From the NCBI RefSeq assembly GCF_002215035.1, contig NZ_NKFP01000001.1, forward strand, positions 186,001 through 250,000: 64,000 nt of DNA, given 5' to 3'. The stretch comes from Leptolyngbya ohadii IS1. Lineage in GTDB: Bacteria; Cyanobacteriota; Cyanobacteriia; Elainellales; Elainellaceae. Positions 33,124 to 42,701 of this stretch are shown piece after piece; position 1 is the stretch's first letter; the number at the start of each line of letters is the position of its first letter. Under the pieces are notes generated by a model. It worked only from the letters and a program-made list of their open reading frames with translations, did not search any database and was not told the DNA's origin. The translations under genes were made by a program, and so were the position numbers.

Positions 33124-34752
33124 ATGCTCAAAACCCATGATCCCACCCATCTTTTGGTTCTTTTGGTGGGGGGTTCAATGCTGCTGCTCTACGGAGTGAA
33201 GCAGGTGACGGATGCCATGGAGCGAGCATTTGGCGCACGGCTGCGCTTGATTATGATGAATCTGGCAACCCGTCCCGTTGCGGCTTTCGGTTCCGGAGTG
33301 ATTATCACCTTACTAACGCAAAGCTCCACGGCAACGGCTTCCATTATGATTGGGTTGGTCAGTGCCCAGCTTGTGCCTCTGACGGCGGCAGTTGTGATGC
33401 TCCTGGGGGCTGCGGTTGGGTCTACGCTCGTTGTGCAATTGCTGGCATTTCATTTTATAGACTATGCGCTGGAGATGCTGGGGCTGACGGCTGCCTTTGC
33501 GCTTTTGGCTCGGCGCACCCGGCTGAGTGAGGTTGGCAGTGGGCTATTCAGCTTTGGCTTAGTCTTAGTCGGACTTGCCATGATCGATGCCAGCAGTACC
33601 CCGATTGCCGATAGCGCGATTACGAATGCCATGATGCAAGCCCTGGCGCAGTCTCCGCTTGTGTTGTTGCTGCTGGGGATATTGCTTGCCGCCGTCTTTG
33701 TGTCCAGTATTGCGGCGATCGGGATTGTGATGATCCTGGCAGGAAGCGGTGCGTTGCCTCTGATGGCAGCATTGGCAGTGACGCTGGGAGCTAATATCGG
33801 GACAACTCTGACTCCTCTGCTGAGTGCCCTAAATCAGCGCAATATTGCTGGACGACGACTGGGGATAATTTACACCGGAACTCGGCTGGTGGGCGTTACC
33901 GCGGCAATGCTATTGCTTGATCCGATCGCCGCCCTTCTGGAATATCTTCTGCCCGCTCCGGCAGCACAAATTGCGCTAGCGCATCTGGGATTTAATGTCA
34001 TTCTGGCAATTCTGTTTGTTCCGTTGGCAGAGCAACTGGCGCATCTGGCAACGCAGCTCCTGCCGGAATCGAAGCAAACCCAGAAAAAAGGCTCTCGCTA
34101 TCTCGATCCGGATGCATTGACCTTGCCTGCGGTTGCTCTGGGACAGGCGATGCGAGAAGTGCTGCGAATGGCAGATTTAGCGACGGAGATGCTGCAACTG
34201 AGTATTCGTGCCTTTGAAGATGGCGATAAGAGTTTATCCAAACGAATCGGTAATTTAGATGATCAGTTAGATGACCTGGAGACCGCGATTAAAAATTATC
34301 TGATTCAGCTCAATGATGAAACGCTGAATGATGAGCAGACACGACGCGAACTCTCTCTGCTGCATATCAGTACCGAACTGGAAGCCATTGGAGACATTGT
34401 CGATCGCCAGCTAATGCGTCTTGCTCGTCGAAAACAGCGAAAACAAATTGCCTTTGCCCAGCCGGAATGGGATGACCTGGTAACGTATCACCGGGAAGTG
34501 CTGGGATTACTGAAGCGGGTGCTGGCAGGATTGGCAACCCAAGATCCGACGATCGCAGCAGAAGTGCTGGTTCACCGCAAATATCTCGATCAGATTAAGC
34601 GCGACATCCACCTGCGCCACCTGCAAAACCTGACTTCGGGAACTCCTGCCAGTTTAGATGCCAGTGCAATTCACCTGGAGATGGTCACTGCAATGAGCCG
34701 GATTTCGTCTCACACTTGCAGCATTGCCCGTGCGGTTCAGGGGGAGTTCTAG
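33124..34752 (+). CDS. Na/Pi-cotransporter-II-like membrane protein with PhoU-like domain
   Basis: 542 residues from ATG at 33124, which has GGAGGT at 33111-33116; a TTG 21 bases upstream is less likely. The duplicated core shows T-L-L-T-Q-S-S-T-A-T near 63-72 and a second block with G-A-N-I-G-T-T-L-T near 221-229, the QSS/GANIGTT hallmarks of the family. Residues 365-540 form a charged helical PhoU-like domain. Relatives take up phosphate with sodium. Operator-like site 4 just upstream and the sulfur neighbourhood raise the possibility that this member moves a sulfur oxyanion; that is inference. Confidence 0.85.
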   Translation: MLKTHDPTHLLVLLVGGSMLLLYGVKQVTDAMERAFGARLRLIMMNLATRPVAAFGSGVIITLLTQSSTATASIMIGLVSAQLVPLTAAVVMLLGAAVGSTLVVQLLAFHFIDYALEMLGLTAAFALLARRTRLSEVGSGLFSFGLVLVGLAMIDASSTPIADSAITNAMMQALAQSPLVLLLLGILLAAVFVSSIAAIGIVMILAGSGALPLMAALAVTLGANIGTTLTPLLSALNQRNIAGRRLGIIYTGTRLVGVTAAMLLLDPIAALLEYLLPAPAAQIALAHLGFNVILAILFVPLAEQLAHLATQLLPESKQTQKKGSRYLDPDALTLPAVALGQAMREVLRMADLATEMLQLSIRAFEDGDKSLSKRIGNLDDQLDDLETAIKNYLIQLNDETLNDEQTRRELSLLHISTELEAIGDIVDRQLMRLARRKQRKQIAFAQPEWDDLVTYHREVLGLLKRVLAGLATQDPTIAAEVLVHRKYLDQIKRDIHLRHLQNLTSGTPASLDASAIHLEMVTAMSRISSHTCSIARAVQGEF

Positions 34753-34867
34753 GCTTATCCATTACCTGAGGACTGCTGAGATTTTTGTTAATTTTCTACA
34801 GTATTCCGATAGATATTTAGTAGAATGTGAATTTGCTACCCTACTCTCTTGATGCACGGAGGCTAAC

Positions 34868-35440
34868 ATGGCAACCCTACAGTTAGAAGACGGCACGCTT
34901 CTCACAGAACTGGATGACATTGCTGAAGAACTTGCTCCCCTGGGGATTGCGCTGCACTCCTGGAGCATTGGCAACGATCCTGAACTGCGGCAATTGCTCA
35001 GCCAGGAGGTTCTCACCGAAGACGAAAAGGAACAGGTGTTAGCCGCGTTTGATCATTACTTTGGCACGCTCCAGCAAACCAAAAACTATCGTGCCCGCGA
35101 TCTCGTCGTCCTGCATCCCCAGGTTCCGAACTTAGACGAAGCGCTGGCAAAATTCGATCGCATTCATACCCATCCGGACGATGAAGTCCGATACATCATT
35201 GATGGAGAGGGTGTCTTTGGGATCGTTAAACCCGATGGTAGTCAGGTCAGGCTGACGATTTACCCGGAAGAATATATTAATGTTCCGGCTGGAACCGAAC
35301 ACTGGTTTTACCTGACCGAGACCCGACGGATTAAAGCGATTCGCTACTTCAGTGAAACTTCAGGCTGGGTTCCCCAATACACCGGGCGAGAAATTCAGAG
35401 TTTGGCGACTCTTGCGGCAATGGCGGAGCCGATCGCTTAA
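34868..35440 (+). CDS. mtnD: Acireductone dioxygenase
   Basis: 190 residues, the normal length for ARD, with a cupin barrel. Metal ligands H100, H102 and E106 lie in I-H-T-H-P-D-D-E and H145 in G-T-E-H-W-F. It converts acireductone to 2-keto-4-methylthiobutyrate and formate with Fe (or CO and other products with Ni) in methionine salvage. GGAGG is found at 34858-34862, six bases before the ATG. No other methionine-salvage gene is next to it, but its position at the edge of the sulfur region is consistent with sulfur recycling. Confidence 0.92.
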   Translation: MATLQLEDGTLLTELDDIAEELAPLGIALHSWSIGNDPELRQLLSQEVLTEDEKEQVLAAFDHYFGTLQQTKNYRARDLVVLHPQVPNLDEALAKFDRIHTHPDDEVRYIIDGEGVFGIVKPDGSQVRLTIYPEEYINVPAGTEHWFYLTETRRIKAIRYFSETSGWVPQYTGREIQSLATLAAMAEPIA

Positions 35441-35459
35441 GTACCAGGCGCAAACGCTG

Positions 35460-35918
35460 TTACTTCCAGTCCCGTAGATTGGGCGATTGCTTTTGCGATC
35501 GAGTGAGCAATCCAGCATCTTGAGCAAATACTAAACCAAAGGCAAATCGAGGCTGCGGTGTCCATCCAGTGCCAGCAACCCAGTTTGCATTAATGTAATA
35601 GGTTCCAGGCTTCAAGGTGCCAAACGATTGACTGGAGGTGATGGCATCAAACCTGCCAATATTCCTGCCGGGGCGTTTGCCGTTTTTGCTCGATGCAAAT
35701 ACGTTGAGGGTCATTTGAGCTTCAATGTCGTCAAATCGTCCCGTCATAGACACGATCGACGATCGGACAAATCTGCCGTTGCCGATTCTAAACTTGTACC
35801 ATTCCGTTGATTCCCCCGGCGAAAATACATCAGTTGCCGCTACACTTTTGCTGGGCTGACTGCCAAAAGTAGTCAGGTTGCGTGCCGTCCGAAATGTACT
35901 GCCTCCGTCCAAAAACAT
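35460..35918 (-). CDS. PPC-like beta-sandwich protein
   Basis: 152 residues. The layout (D-x-F-S-P-G-E-S-T-E-W-Y-K-F-R-I, then F-x-x-I-T-x-S-Q-S-F-G-T-L-K-P-G-T-Y-Y-I-N) is that of pre-peptidase C-terminal or similar calcium-type beta-sandwich domains found on secreted cyanobacterial proteins. No signal peptide is visible, and the start M-F-L-D-G-G suggests either a non-classical export route or a fragment of a larger surface protein. It is convergent with mtnD (20 bases between stops). The 245 bases upstream to 36163 hold no supported gene. Confidence 0.5.
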   Translation of the reverse strand: MFLDGGSTFRTARNLTTFGSQPSKSVAATDVFSPGESTEWYKFRIGNGRFVRSSIVSMTGRFDDIEAQMTLNVFASSKNGKRPGRNIGRFDAITSSQSFGTLKPGTYYINANWVAGTGWTPQPRFAFGLVFAQDAGLLTRSQKQSPNLRDWK

Positions 35919-36163
35919 AAGGTATTCCTTCGATCGTTGCTTTACATTGACATGGCTTTAGTATTCCCTTCTCAGAGAAAGACGACACAGTCTGGCACGA
36001 TCGCGTCGAAAAAGGTCTGCAAAGAATCGCTCACAATGCTCTAACCATCACTATCGGCAAGCTTTTGATGTTGTTCAAACGGCTGCTGCCAACCGACAGC
36101 TTTCCTGAAGGGTCGCACCCTGGTCCAGAAAATCGACCCCGTATCACCTTTTTTCTGGCTGCA

Positions 36164-38974
36164 CTAGAGCCAATTGCCGACCAGGATGTAAGGTGCCCAA
36201 TAGATTGGATGGCGGTAGTTTGGGTCTCGCAGCAGGGTCAGTTGGGCTTGACGAAGGGCTTCAGTTTTGGAAAACGCAGGGTTGAGCAACTCCCGATAGA
36301 ACTGGTTAATCAGCTCAGCCGCAGACTCATCATCCAGGCTCCAGAGTGAGGCAAGCGTGCTGCGCGCACCGGATTGAACCGCCACACCCGCCAAGCCCAA
36401 CACGGCACGATCGTCCCCTTCTGCGGTTTCACAGGCGCTTAAAACCAGCAGTTCGATCGGAGATTGCCGCTGAGCTAAACCTGTATTGATTTGCTGTTCG
36501 TCTGCCGATCGCAATAGCGCTCCTAATTCCCGCACATCGATCGGTCTATCCCACGCCAGAATAAATGTTTGTGCAGCATCAGAGCTAAACTGACCGTGGG
36601 TTGCCAGATGCACAATGGGCGCAGGATTGCGATCGATCTGCGCTTTCAGAGCATCACTGGTGAATGCTTCATTCAAAAGAACTCGGCTGGGAATTTCCGC
36701 TTCAATGCCTTGCAGTTCTCGTTTGACATTGGCTAGCGCACTAAATCCGCTGCGTTCCTCGGTTAGTCCTGCCAGCAATGCCTGTAGGCGATCGCGCTCC
36801 AGAGCTTGCGGTTTGAAAATTTGCAGACTGGGGGTTAGCGCAATACTATACCGCTCAATCAAATACTGATTGCCGTCGAACAGGGCTGCCATCGGCACAT
36901 TACGAAGCGATCCGTCCAGAACAAAGGCAAGCGTTGTAATGGCTTCGCCTCCGGGAGAGACTGCCTGAAGCGCAGATTCGATCGGACGAATCATCCAGTC
37001 ATACACCTGCTGTCCGAGCTGTTTGCCTCGCAGGGTGGTGAACGGTCTTACAAGGTTTTGCCGCAGTTCTCGCAGGGTAGCTTCAACGGTAGTTTGTGGG
37101 ACGATCGCCGTGTATTGCTGGAGCGGCTGACCGGGTAAACTTAAAATTACTTCCAGACGATCCTGGAGAATAATCGGGTAGAGAACGGCGGTCTGCGTAT
37201 CGGGAATTTGATCGATCGCAATCTGTTGCCCTTCCAGACAGGCAGTGCGGAAAAAGTTATCCAGTTCCGCTAATTGCAGCGATTCAATAATCCGACGAGC
37301 CTGCCGCAGGTTTTCCTGACTGACGGTTTGCCTATCGTGGTTTTCACGGTCACTTTCGGGACGACGCAGCAGCAGTTCCACCAGATCGCGATATAGCGGC
37401 TCGACATTTTCGCGAAACGAGAACTGAAGATCGGGACTGGTTGCCAGCAGGTCACGCCGCAGCAATTGCAGGGTTTCAAAGGCGGCTTGGTATGCCTCGA
37501 TCGCTTGACCAACCTGATTTTGCGCCTTGAGAATCCGCCCTAACTGCCACTGCCACTGGTAAGCAATATCGGCAGCGTTAGTCGCCTGTGCCAGAACTAG
37601 CGATCGTTCCGTGAGTGATTTTGCTGCGTCCCATTGCTGCGTCTGCTCGTACAGGGTTCCCAGCGTCCCCACGGCATAGGCTTCAGCCCGATCGTCCTTC
37701 AGGGTTTGCGCCTGGGAAATTGCAGGGGTGAGAATTTGCGCGATCGATTGGTAATTTGGCTGATGATTTAGCTGATGATTTAGCTGATCATTTAGTTGAT
37801 AATCCGGAGACTCAAATTTCATCAGGCTTTTTGCCAGATTAATCCGGGCGTAGACAGCGGCTCGGCTGGGCGGTAGATCAATTTGTGTTTGCAGAAGCGG
37901 TAAAAGCGATCGGGCTTCCTGCCACTGCTTTGCTTCAATGTGCAAGCTAAACAGGTTGAGATTCGCCTGAAGCTGAAGGATCGGTGAAGCCTTAGCTGAC
38001 GCAGCCGTAGCCGCAGCCTGCTCGTAGTAACGAACCGCAGTTGCCGTATTTTGCTGTGATTGGGCAACGTTACCCAAGCTAATTAAAATTATCGGTGTCT
38101 TTGCTGGGGAAACGGCTTGGGCAATGGCTAAACTTTGTTCCAGAACACGCTGCGCCTCAGCTAAATTCCCAGTGGAACGCAGTACATCGCCTAAGCTGCG
38201 GAGCGTCATTGCTTTGAGTGCAGAGTCGGGTTGAGCAGACAGCGATCGCTCAATTTCGGTCAGGGTTTGCTGCGCTCTCTGAGCTAGCCCTAACGTCTGC
38301 ATTGCCTGTGCCTGATTGAGCAAACTGCCCAGCCGTTTTTCCTCGCTGCCTGCGGTGGTATATAAGTCTGCTGCCTGCTGCCATGTGCTAATGGACTGCT
38401 CAATTTGTCCCTGGGCAAACTGAAGACTGCCCTGCGTATTGAGAATCTGGGCGAGGACAAGCTGCTGTTCAATAGTTGAGGATGTAGTTGAAGATGTAGT
38501 TGAAGATGGGGTTGAGGGTGTAGTTGGGGATAGGATTGAGGATCGCGACGGCAACAGAGCCAAACTGGTTGCGATCGATTGTTCAGCATCTTCCCATCTG
38601 CCAAGCTGCTGCTGCGCCAGAGCCAGATAACCTAATACTTTGGCTTGATTAAGGGCATCTCCCTGCGCTAAGTAAGCGACTGCTGCCTGCTGCCAAAACT
38701 CCGCTGCCTGGGCAAATTGTCCTGCTTCGTAGTGCGATCGTCCCTGCTGCACGATAGAGGGTGAGTTTGTTTGAGCGTGAGTTCTCTCGGAGAACTGGGA
38801 AACATAGGATGCTGATGCAACTGCACGCTGGCTAAAACTCAATCCGCAGAACAGAAAAAAACCAATTAGCAATCCTCCCAAGAAACATCTCAGGCGATGA
38901 CTCAAGGAATGACGATCGCCATCCGCTAGAAGACGCTTTAGAACATCACCCAACCAACGTAGAAAATTATTCAT
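36164..38974 (-). CDS. TPR repeat protein with C-terminal CHAT (caspase-like) domain
   Basis: 936 residues from ATG at 38974. A signal or anchor helix (about 35-55) is followed by many TPR-like helical repeats (about 70-500) and a CHAT domain (about 630-936). The catalytic pair is intact: His in I-V-H-L-A-T-H-G-Q-F near 791 and Cys in L-V-L-S-A-C-E-T-A near 847. CHAT proteins are caspase/separase-clan peptidases, and TPRs usually bind the target. The start overlaps the stop of the TpsA gene by eight bases, so the two are coupled. Substrate unknown. A DNA stretch at about 37757-37800 repeats a GCTGATGATTTA-like unit inside the TPR region. Confidence 0.88.
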   Translation of the reverse strand: MNNFLRWLGDVLKRLLADGDRHSLSHRLRCFLGGLLIGFFLFCGLSFSQRAVASASYVSQFSERTHAQTNSPSIVQQGRSHYEAGQFAQAAEFWQQAAVAYLAQGDALNQAKVLGYLALAQQQLGRWEDAEQSIATSLALLPSRSSILSPTTPSTPSSTTSSTTSSTIEQQLVLAQILNTQGSLQFAQGQIEQSISTWQQAADLYTTAGSEEKRLGSLLNQAQAMQTLGLAQRAQQTLTEIERSLSAQPDSALKAMTLRSLGDVLRSTGNLAEAQRVLEQSLAIAQAVSPAKTPIILISLGNVAQSQQNTATAVRYYEQAAATAASAKASPILQLQANLNLFSLHIEAKQWQEARSLLPLLQTQIDLPPSRAAVYARINLAKSLMKFESPDYQLNDQLNHQLNHQPNYQSIAQILTPAISQAQTLKDDRAEAYAVGTLGTLYEQTQQWDAAKSLTERSLVLAQATNAADIAYQWQWQLGRILKAQNQVGQAIEAYQAAFETLQLLRRDLLATSPDLQFSFRENVEPLYRDLVELLLRRPESDRENHDRQTVSQENLRQARRIIESLQLAELDNFFRTACLEGQQIAIDQIPDTQTAVLYPIILQDRLEVILSLPGQPLQQYTAIVPQTTVEATLRELRQNLVRPFTTLRGKQLGQQVYDWMIRPIESALQAVSPGGEAITTLAFVLDGSLRNVPMAALFDGNQYLIERYSIALTPSLQIFKPQALERDRLQALLAGLTEERSGFSALANVKRELQGIEAEIPSRVLLNEAFTSDALKAQIDRNPAPIVHLATHGQFSSDAAQTFILAWDRPIDVRELGALLRSADEQQINTGLAQRQSPIELLVLSACETAEGDDRAVLGLAGVAVQSGARSTLASLWSLDDESAAELINQFYRELLNPAFSKTEALRQAQLTLLRDPNYRHPIYWAPYILVGNWL

Positions 38975-41510
38975 GGGCAGACCCCGAATCGCATCCAATT
39001 AACGCACTGCTGTCATAGAAAGTGACGGAGGGAGTAACGATCGGCGCAGACGCAACCAGAGCCACTTCTCCCGTCGAAGTAACCGTCCATCCCTGAGCTT
39101 CAACCAGAACCGGGAACTCTTGTGGAAAGTTTATTTCCCCTTCTGCAAGCGGTGGTGCAACTGCCTGGGGTACAGAGTCGATCGCGTCCGGTTCAGCATC
39201 GCCCAAATCCTGCCACAGAGCTTCTGCAACCAGAGGATCAGTAGGATTCGCAGGCAATCCCCCCCGTCCTGTATTGACAAAGCGGCTACCATTGCCTTGT
39301 GATTGACAGCTTTGTGCCAGCGGTGGCGTACTGAAGTCAGTTGGTAAATTTACAGTTCCGGCGATCGGGCTGACGGCTGGTGCATTGATCGTTACCGTTC
39401 CACTCACGTTCAGGCGAGAACTGGCGTTAATGTCATTGGTATTGGTCGATCGTTCCGGGCGCGATTCAATTCCAAAAATGCCCTGAGTCGTGATGTTGAT
39501 ATTGCCGCCGCGACCTCCTTCTGCATTTGCCGCAATGTCGTTATCCTCATCGGGATCTGCCGCAATCACATCAGAATCGATCGAAAGGTTGCCGCCATTT
39601 CCCTCCGCCCCTGTCACCTGAGTCGCTGTAGTAATGATGCCGCCGTTATTCAGCAGCAGCAGATTGAGATCCCGAAACGTGAGATTGCCGCCGTTTTCAG
39701 TGCGCCCGGTTGTGGCAATAATTGCATCATCGAGTTGTACCCTCTGTGCTGTGATGTCAATATTGCCTGCGTTGCCCTGACCGCCACTGGCTGCGGTAAT
39801 GAGAGATCGCCTCATGCTGAGTTCATCAGTCGTGATAAAAATATCACCACCATCGCCGATTGCCTCCAGCCCAACCGTGGTATAGATGCCGCTCGGTGTT
39901 CCGTCCGCCCCTTGCCCGCTGATTTCAAGGCGATCGTTAAGGGAAATCCAAATATCTCCAGCATCTCCCTGCCCGCCCGTATTAGACACCACACCGCCTC
40001 CCTGGGTCAGGGTCATTGAATCTGCCTGAATCCGAATGGTGCCTGCCTGTCCCTGTCCGCCGATCCCGATCACGGTGGTAATCGAGCCAAAATTGCCCTG
40101 ACTATCGCTGCCTTCTAACTTAATCTGTCCGTCGATCGTGAGATCAATGTCGCCCGCCCTGCCTCTACCAAAAATATCAGAAGCCAGGACTGCCCCATCT
40201 AGAAGCGACAGCGACCCTGCGGTGAGCTCAATCCTGCCGCCCTGCCCGATCGCCTCTGGATCAACCGTTGTGCTGGCAAAACTTTGGTCAAACACAACCG
40301 CGTCCTGTGCCCGAATCGAGATACTTCCGGCATTGCCCCGATCGCTTGTGGTGGCAAACAAACCTGAATTGCCTGTGAGCGACAGCGATCCAGTCGTGAT
40401 AAACAGATCCCCCGCATTACCCTGCGATCGAGAACTGGTTTGAATTTGAGCCCGATCGCTGAGGGAAATAGTGTCTGCCCGGAGGCGAATGTTTCCTGCA
40501 TTACCACGCCCCCCGCTACTCACCACATTGGCTATCACGCTGTCCTGGATTTGAATGGCTCCTGTGGCATCGAGGGTCACGTTGCCTGCCTGGCTATCGG
40601 GTGTGCCCAACCCAGCCCCAATTCCTGCCACAATACCGCTGTTATTTTGCAGCGTAATTCCCTCGCTATAGAGTGCCACATTGCCGCGATCGGCGGAGGC
40701 GACCTGGATGGCAGCCTGGTTTTGCAGCACAATCTCGCCTTGCACGCGGACGGATGGCAAAATTCGCCAGTTCTGTCCTGTCTGTAACAGCGGTACAGTT
40801 CCTGCTGCGGCAGCCAGTTCAACCCTACCTCCAGGAGCCGTTAGCACACCCCCCTCTAGTCGAACATCCCCACCGAGCAGCAACAAGCTTTGCCCTGCTG
40901 GAACTTGAAGCCCAACCATGACAGATGAATCACTTGAATCACTTGATAAGTCGCTGGCGATCGATCGATTCACAATAGGGCGTGGCAGCGAATTGAATAG
41001 CAGAGCGGTTGGCTGAATTGTCAGCAGCGGTGAGGGGGGCTGAGCTGAATTGGAACTGAATCTGCCGCGATCGCCAAATTCAACAGCAGATGCACTGGAA
41101 GCCAAAAACGAACCGCCCACATCCAGGCGGGCATTGGAACCAAAGAGAATCCCGTTGGGATTGATCAGAAACAAATCGGCTGTTCCTAGTGCGCCTAATG
41201 TCCCGTTAATTGTCGATCGTCCCTTTCCCGTGACCCGCGCCAGAATGCGATCGATGCCGTTGGGGGAAGCAAAATAAACCCGCTGTCCTGCCGTAACGTT
41301 AAACGTCTCGAAACTGTGGAATAAATTACCGCCCCGCCGACTGCCGCCTTCAATCTGGTCGCCTCGCGCCCCGTTAACCGGAACATCTCGCTGAAGGATC
41401 GATCGCTCCCGCCCCAAGCTATTATCCGGGAGAATTTGTGCCAGCGCACTGCATGGATTAATCAGAACGATCCCACTGGTTAACAAAAGAACGAGCGAAC
41501 GACAAGCCAT
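38967..41510 (-). CDS. Two-partner-secretion exoprotein with filamentous-haemagglutinin N-terminal (TPS) domain
   Basis: About 847 residues from ATG at 41510 (M-A-C-R-S-L), which gives a clean signal peptide ending A-L-A; a GTG at 41552 would add 14 residues. The TPS domain occupies about 35-200: G-G-N-L-F-H-S-F, then F-L-I-N-P-N-G-I-L-F-G and a repeat of F-x-A-S-x-A-x-A-V-E-F. Then come beta-helix repeats to about 700 with recurring G-Q-G-N-A-G-x-I and G-D-I runs. TpsA proteins cross the outer membrane through a TpsB partner; no TpsB is in this window. Coupled by an eight-base overlap to the TPR-CHAT gene. Confidence 0.88.
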   Translation of the reverse strand: MACRSLVLLLTSGIVLINPCSALAQILPDNSLGRERSILQRDVPVNGARGDQIEGGSRRGGNLFHSFETFNVTAGQRVYFASPNGIDRILARVTGKGRSTINGTLGALGTADLFLINPNGILFGSNARLDVGGSFLASSASAVEFGDRGRFSSNSAQPPSPLLTIQPTALLFNSLPRPIVNRSIASDLSSDSSDSSVMVGLQVPAGQSLLLLGGDVRLEGGVLTAPGGRVELAAAAGTVPLLQTGQNWRILPSVRVQGEIVLQNQAAIQVASADRGNVALYSEGITLQNNSGIVAGIGAGLGTPDSQAGNVTLDATGAIQIQDSVIANVVSSGGRGNAGNIRLRADTISLSDRAQIQTSSRSQGNAGDLFITTGSLSLTGNSGLFATTSDRGNAGSISIRAQDAVVFDQSFASTTVDPEAIGQGGRIELTAGSLSLLDGAVLASDIFGRGRAGDIDLTIDGQIKLEGSDSQGNFGSITTVIGIGGQGQAGTIRIQADSMTLTQGGGVVSNTGGQGDAGDIWISLNDRLEISGQGADGTPSGIYTTVGLEAIGDGGDIFITTDELSMRRSLITAASGGQGNAGNIDITAQRVQLDDAIIATTGRTENGGNLTFRDLNLLLLNNGGIITTATQVTGAEGNGGNLSIDSDVIAADPDEDNDIAANAEGGRGGNINITTQGIFGIESRPERSTNTNDINASSRLNVSGTVTINAPAVSPIAGTVNLPTDFSTPPLAQSCQSQGNGSRFVNTGRGGLPANPTDPLVAEALWQDLGDAEPDAIDSVPQAVAPPLAEGEINFPQEFPVLVEAQGWTVTSTGEVALVASAPIVTPSVTFYDSSALIGCDSGSAHE

Positions 41511-41628
41511 AACCGCTTCGGAACTAGGGTTGCGAAAATTGTCTTTGACCACAAACCATAGCCTAGAAACGATTGGCAGGAAAGCAATTACCTCAGCTGC
41601 TTACTTTTCTTCATATCAGCTCTTCATA

Positions 41629-42291
41629 TTAGACCCGATCGCACACCGTTAAATTTCCTCGGTTGTTGGGATTGGAGGAGCTACCATCGGACACCCAACC
41701 GCGAACGGGTGACTCAATTTGTACCCAGTTGCGCCCCTCATTTTCACGAATAATGGCAGGAAAAGAGGAGGGTTCAATTCTGGAGCCATTTCTGACCGTT
41801 CCTACAATTCGGCTACGGGTGGAAGGTTCAGCCCGAATATTCAGACCATTGCCGACCTGAGTACCCACAACCAGACAGTACACAGAGCCATCGTTTAATG
41901 CTGCCGTTCTGCTATAGGTCTGAGCAAATTTCCCGTTCTGCCAGCAGCCGAACTCAACTTTTCCAGTGCCCATGCTGTAGGTCGAAGGCGTTACGCGAAA
42001 CCAGTAGTCTGACTCTGCTCCGGCTCCGGCTTGCGTACAGGCATTCTCAAAAGCTAAGAATCCGCCCAATTCGATGTTAGAAGCTCCAGAGCGAATATTT
42101 GCCCCTTCAATCTGCGATCGCGGAAACCACAGACCCCATCCAGGCTGAGGAGCATTGTAGATGCCGTTTGGATCAGTTTGATTTGCCAATGCAGTAGATG
42201 ACGGAATGGTAGATGATGCAACAAACGTCCCAAGCAATAGTCCGATTGTTCCTATGGGGATCAATCCTTTTAAGATACGATTGCAAACCAT
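41629..42291 (-). CDS. Secreted protein with C-terminal bacterial SH3 domain
   Basis: 220 residues. A signal peptide occupies about 1-35 (ending near A-L-A-N). Residues about 50-135 form a distinct domain with few recognised motifs (G-G-F-L-A-F-E-N-A-C). Residues about 145-215 form an SH3_3 domain: G-L-N-I-R-A-E-P-S-T-R-S-R-I-V-G-T-V, then W-V-Q-I and V-R-G-W-V-S-D-G. Such domains bind murein or surface ligands. It lies between the TpsA and RTX-like genes on the same strand and probably acts in the cell envelope. Confidence 0.78.
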   Translation of the reverse strand: MVCNRILKGLIPIGTIGLLLGTFVASSTIPSSTALANQTDPNGIYNAPQPGWGLWFPRSQIEGANIRSGASNIELGGFLAFENACTQAGAGAESDYWFRVTPSTYSMGTGKVEFGCWQNGKFAQTYSRTAALNDGSVYCLVVGTQVGNGLNIRAEPSTRSRIVGTVRNGSRIEPSSFPAIIRENEGRNWVQIESPVRGWVSDGSSSNPNNRGNLTVCDRV

Positions 42292-42544
42292 TGTTGTACT
42301 CCTTTTGAAGTGGTGAACAAAAATAAGATGGGCAAAAAACCAACGGGGGTAAGAACGAATCAGCTGCGGCAGAGGTAGGGACGCATGAGTTGCAGGACTG
42401 TAGGGTGTTTAAGTGACGTTCAGGAATTGACCCTTTGCAGAAGAAGTTTCTGTAACAGGAATGCGAATGATGAGTAGGTTCAGAATGAGGTGAAAAGCAG
42501 GGAGTCATTTTATATTCGGATTGACTCCGCTGCCTATTTGATTG

Positions 42545-42670
42545 GATGAAGGACGTGAATGAGAAATATGAATGAGGAACGTGAATGAGGAATATGGGTG
42601 AGAAACGTGGATGAGGAGCGTGAATGAGGAATACGAGTGATGGATATGGATGGGGAACGTAGATGAGGCG
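42545..42670. repeat. Degenerate 12-bp tandem array
   Basis: About nine drifting units of GTGAATGAGGAA / GTGGATGAGGAG fill the spacer between the SH3 and RTX-type genes. A long minus-strand open frame across the array (repeating P-H, F-L-I-H) is a by-product of the repeat and has no ribosome site. The remainder of 42292-42701 shows nothing recognisable. Confidence 0.75.
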
Positions 42671-42701
42671 ATAGATGCACCGATGTTCTAAAACCGATAT
42701 T

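Noticed and set aside
35919-36163. Possible gene in the spacer before the PPC-like gene
   Set aside because: Short frames only, without start signals or recognisable motifs on either strand.
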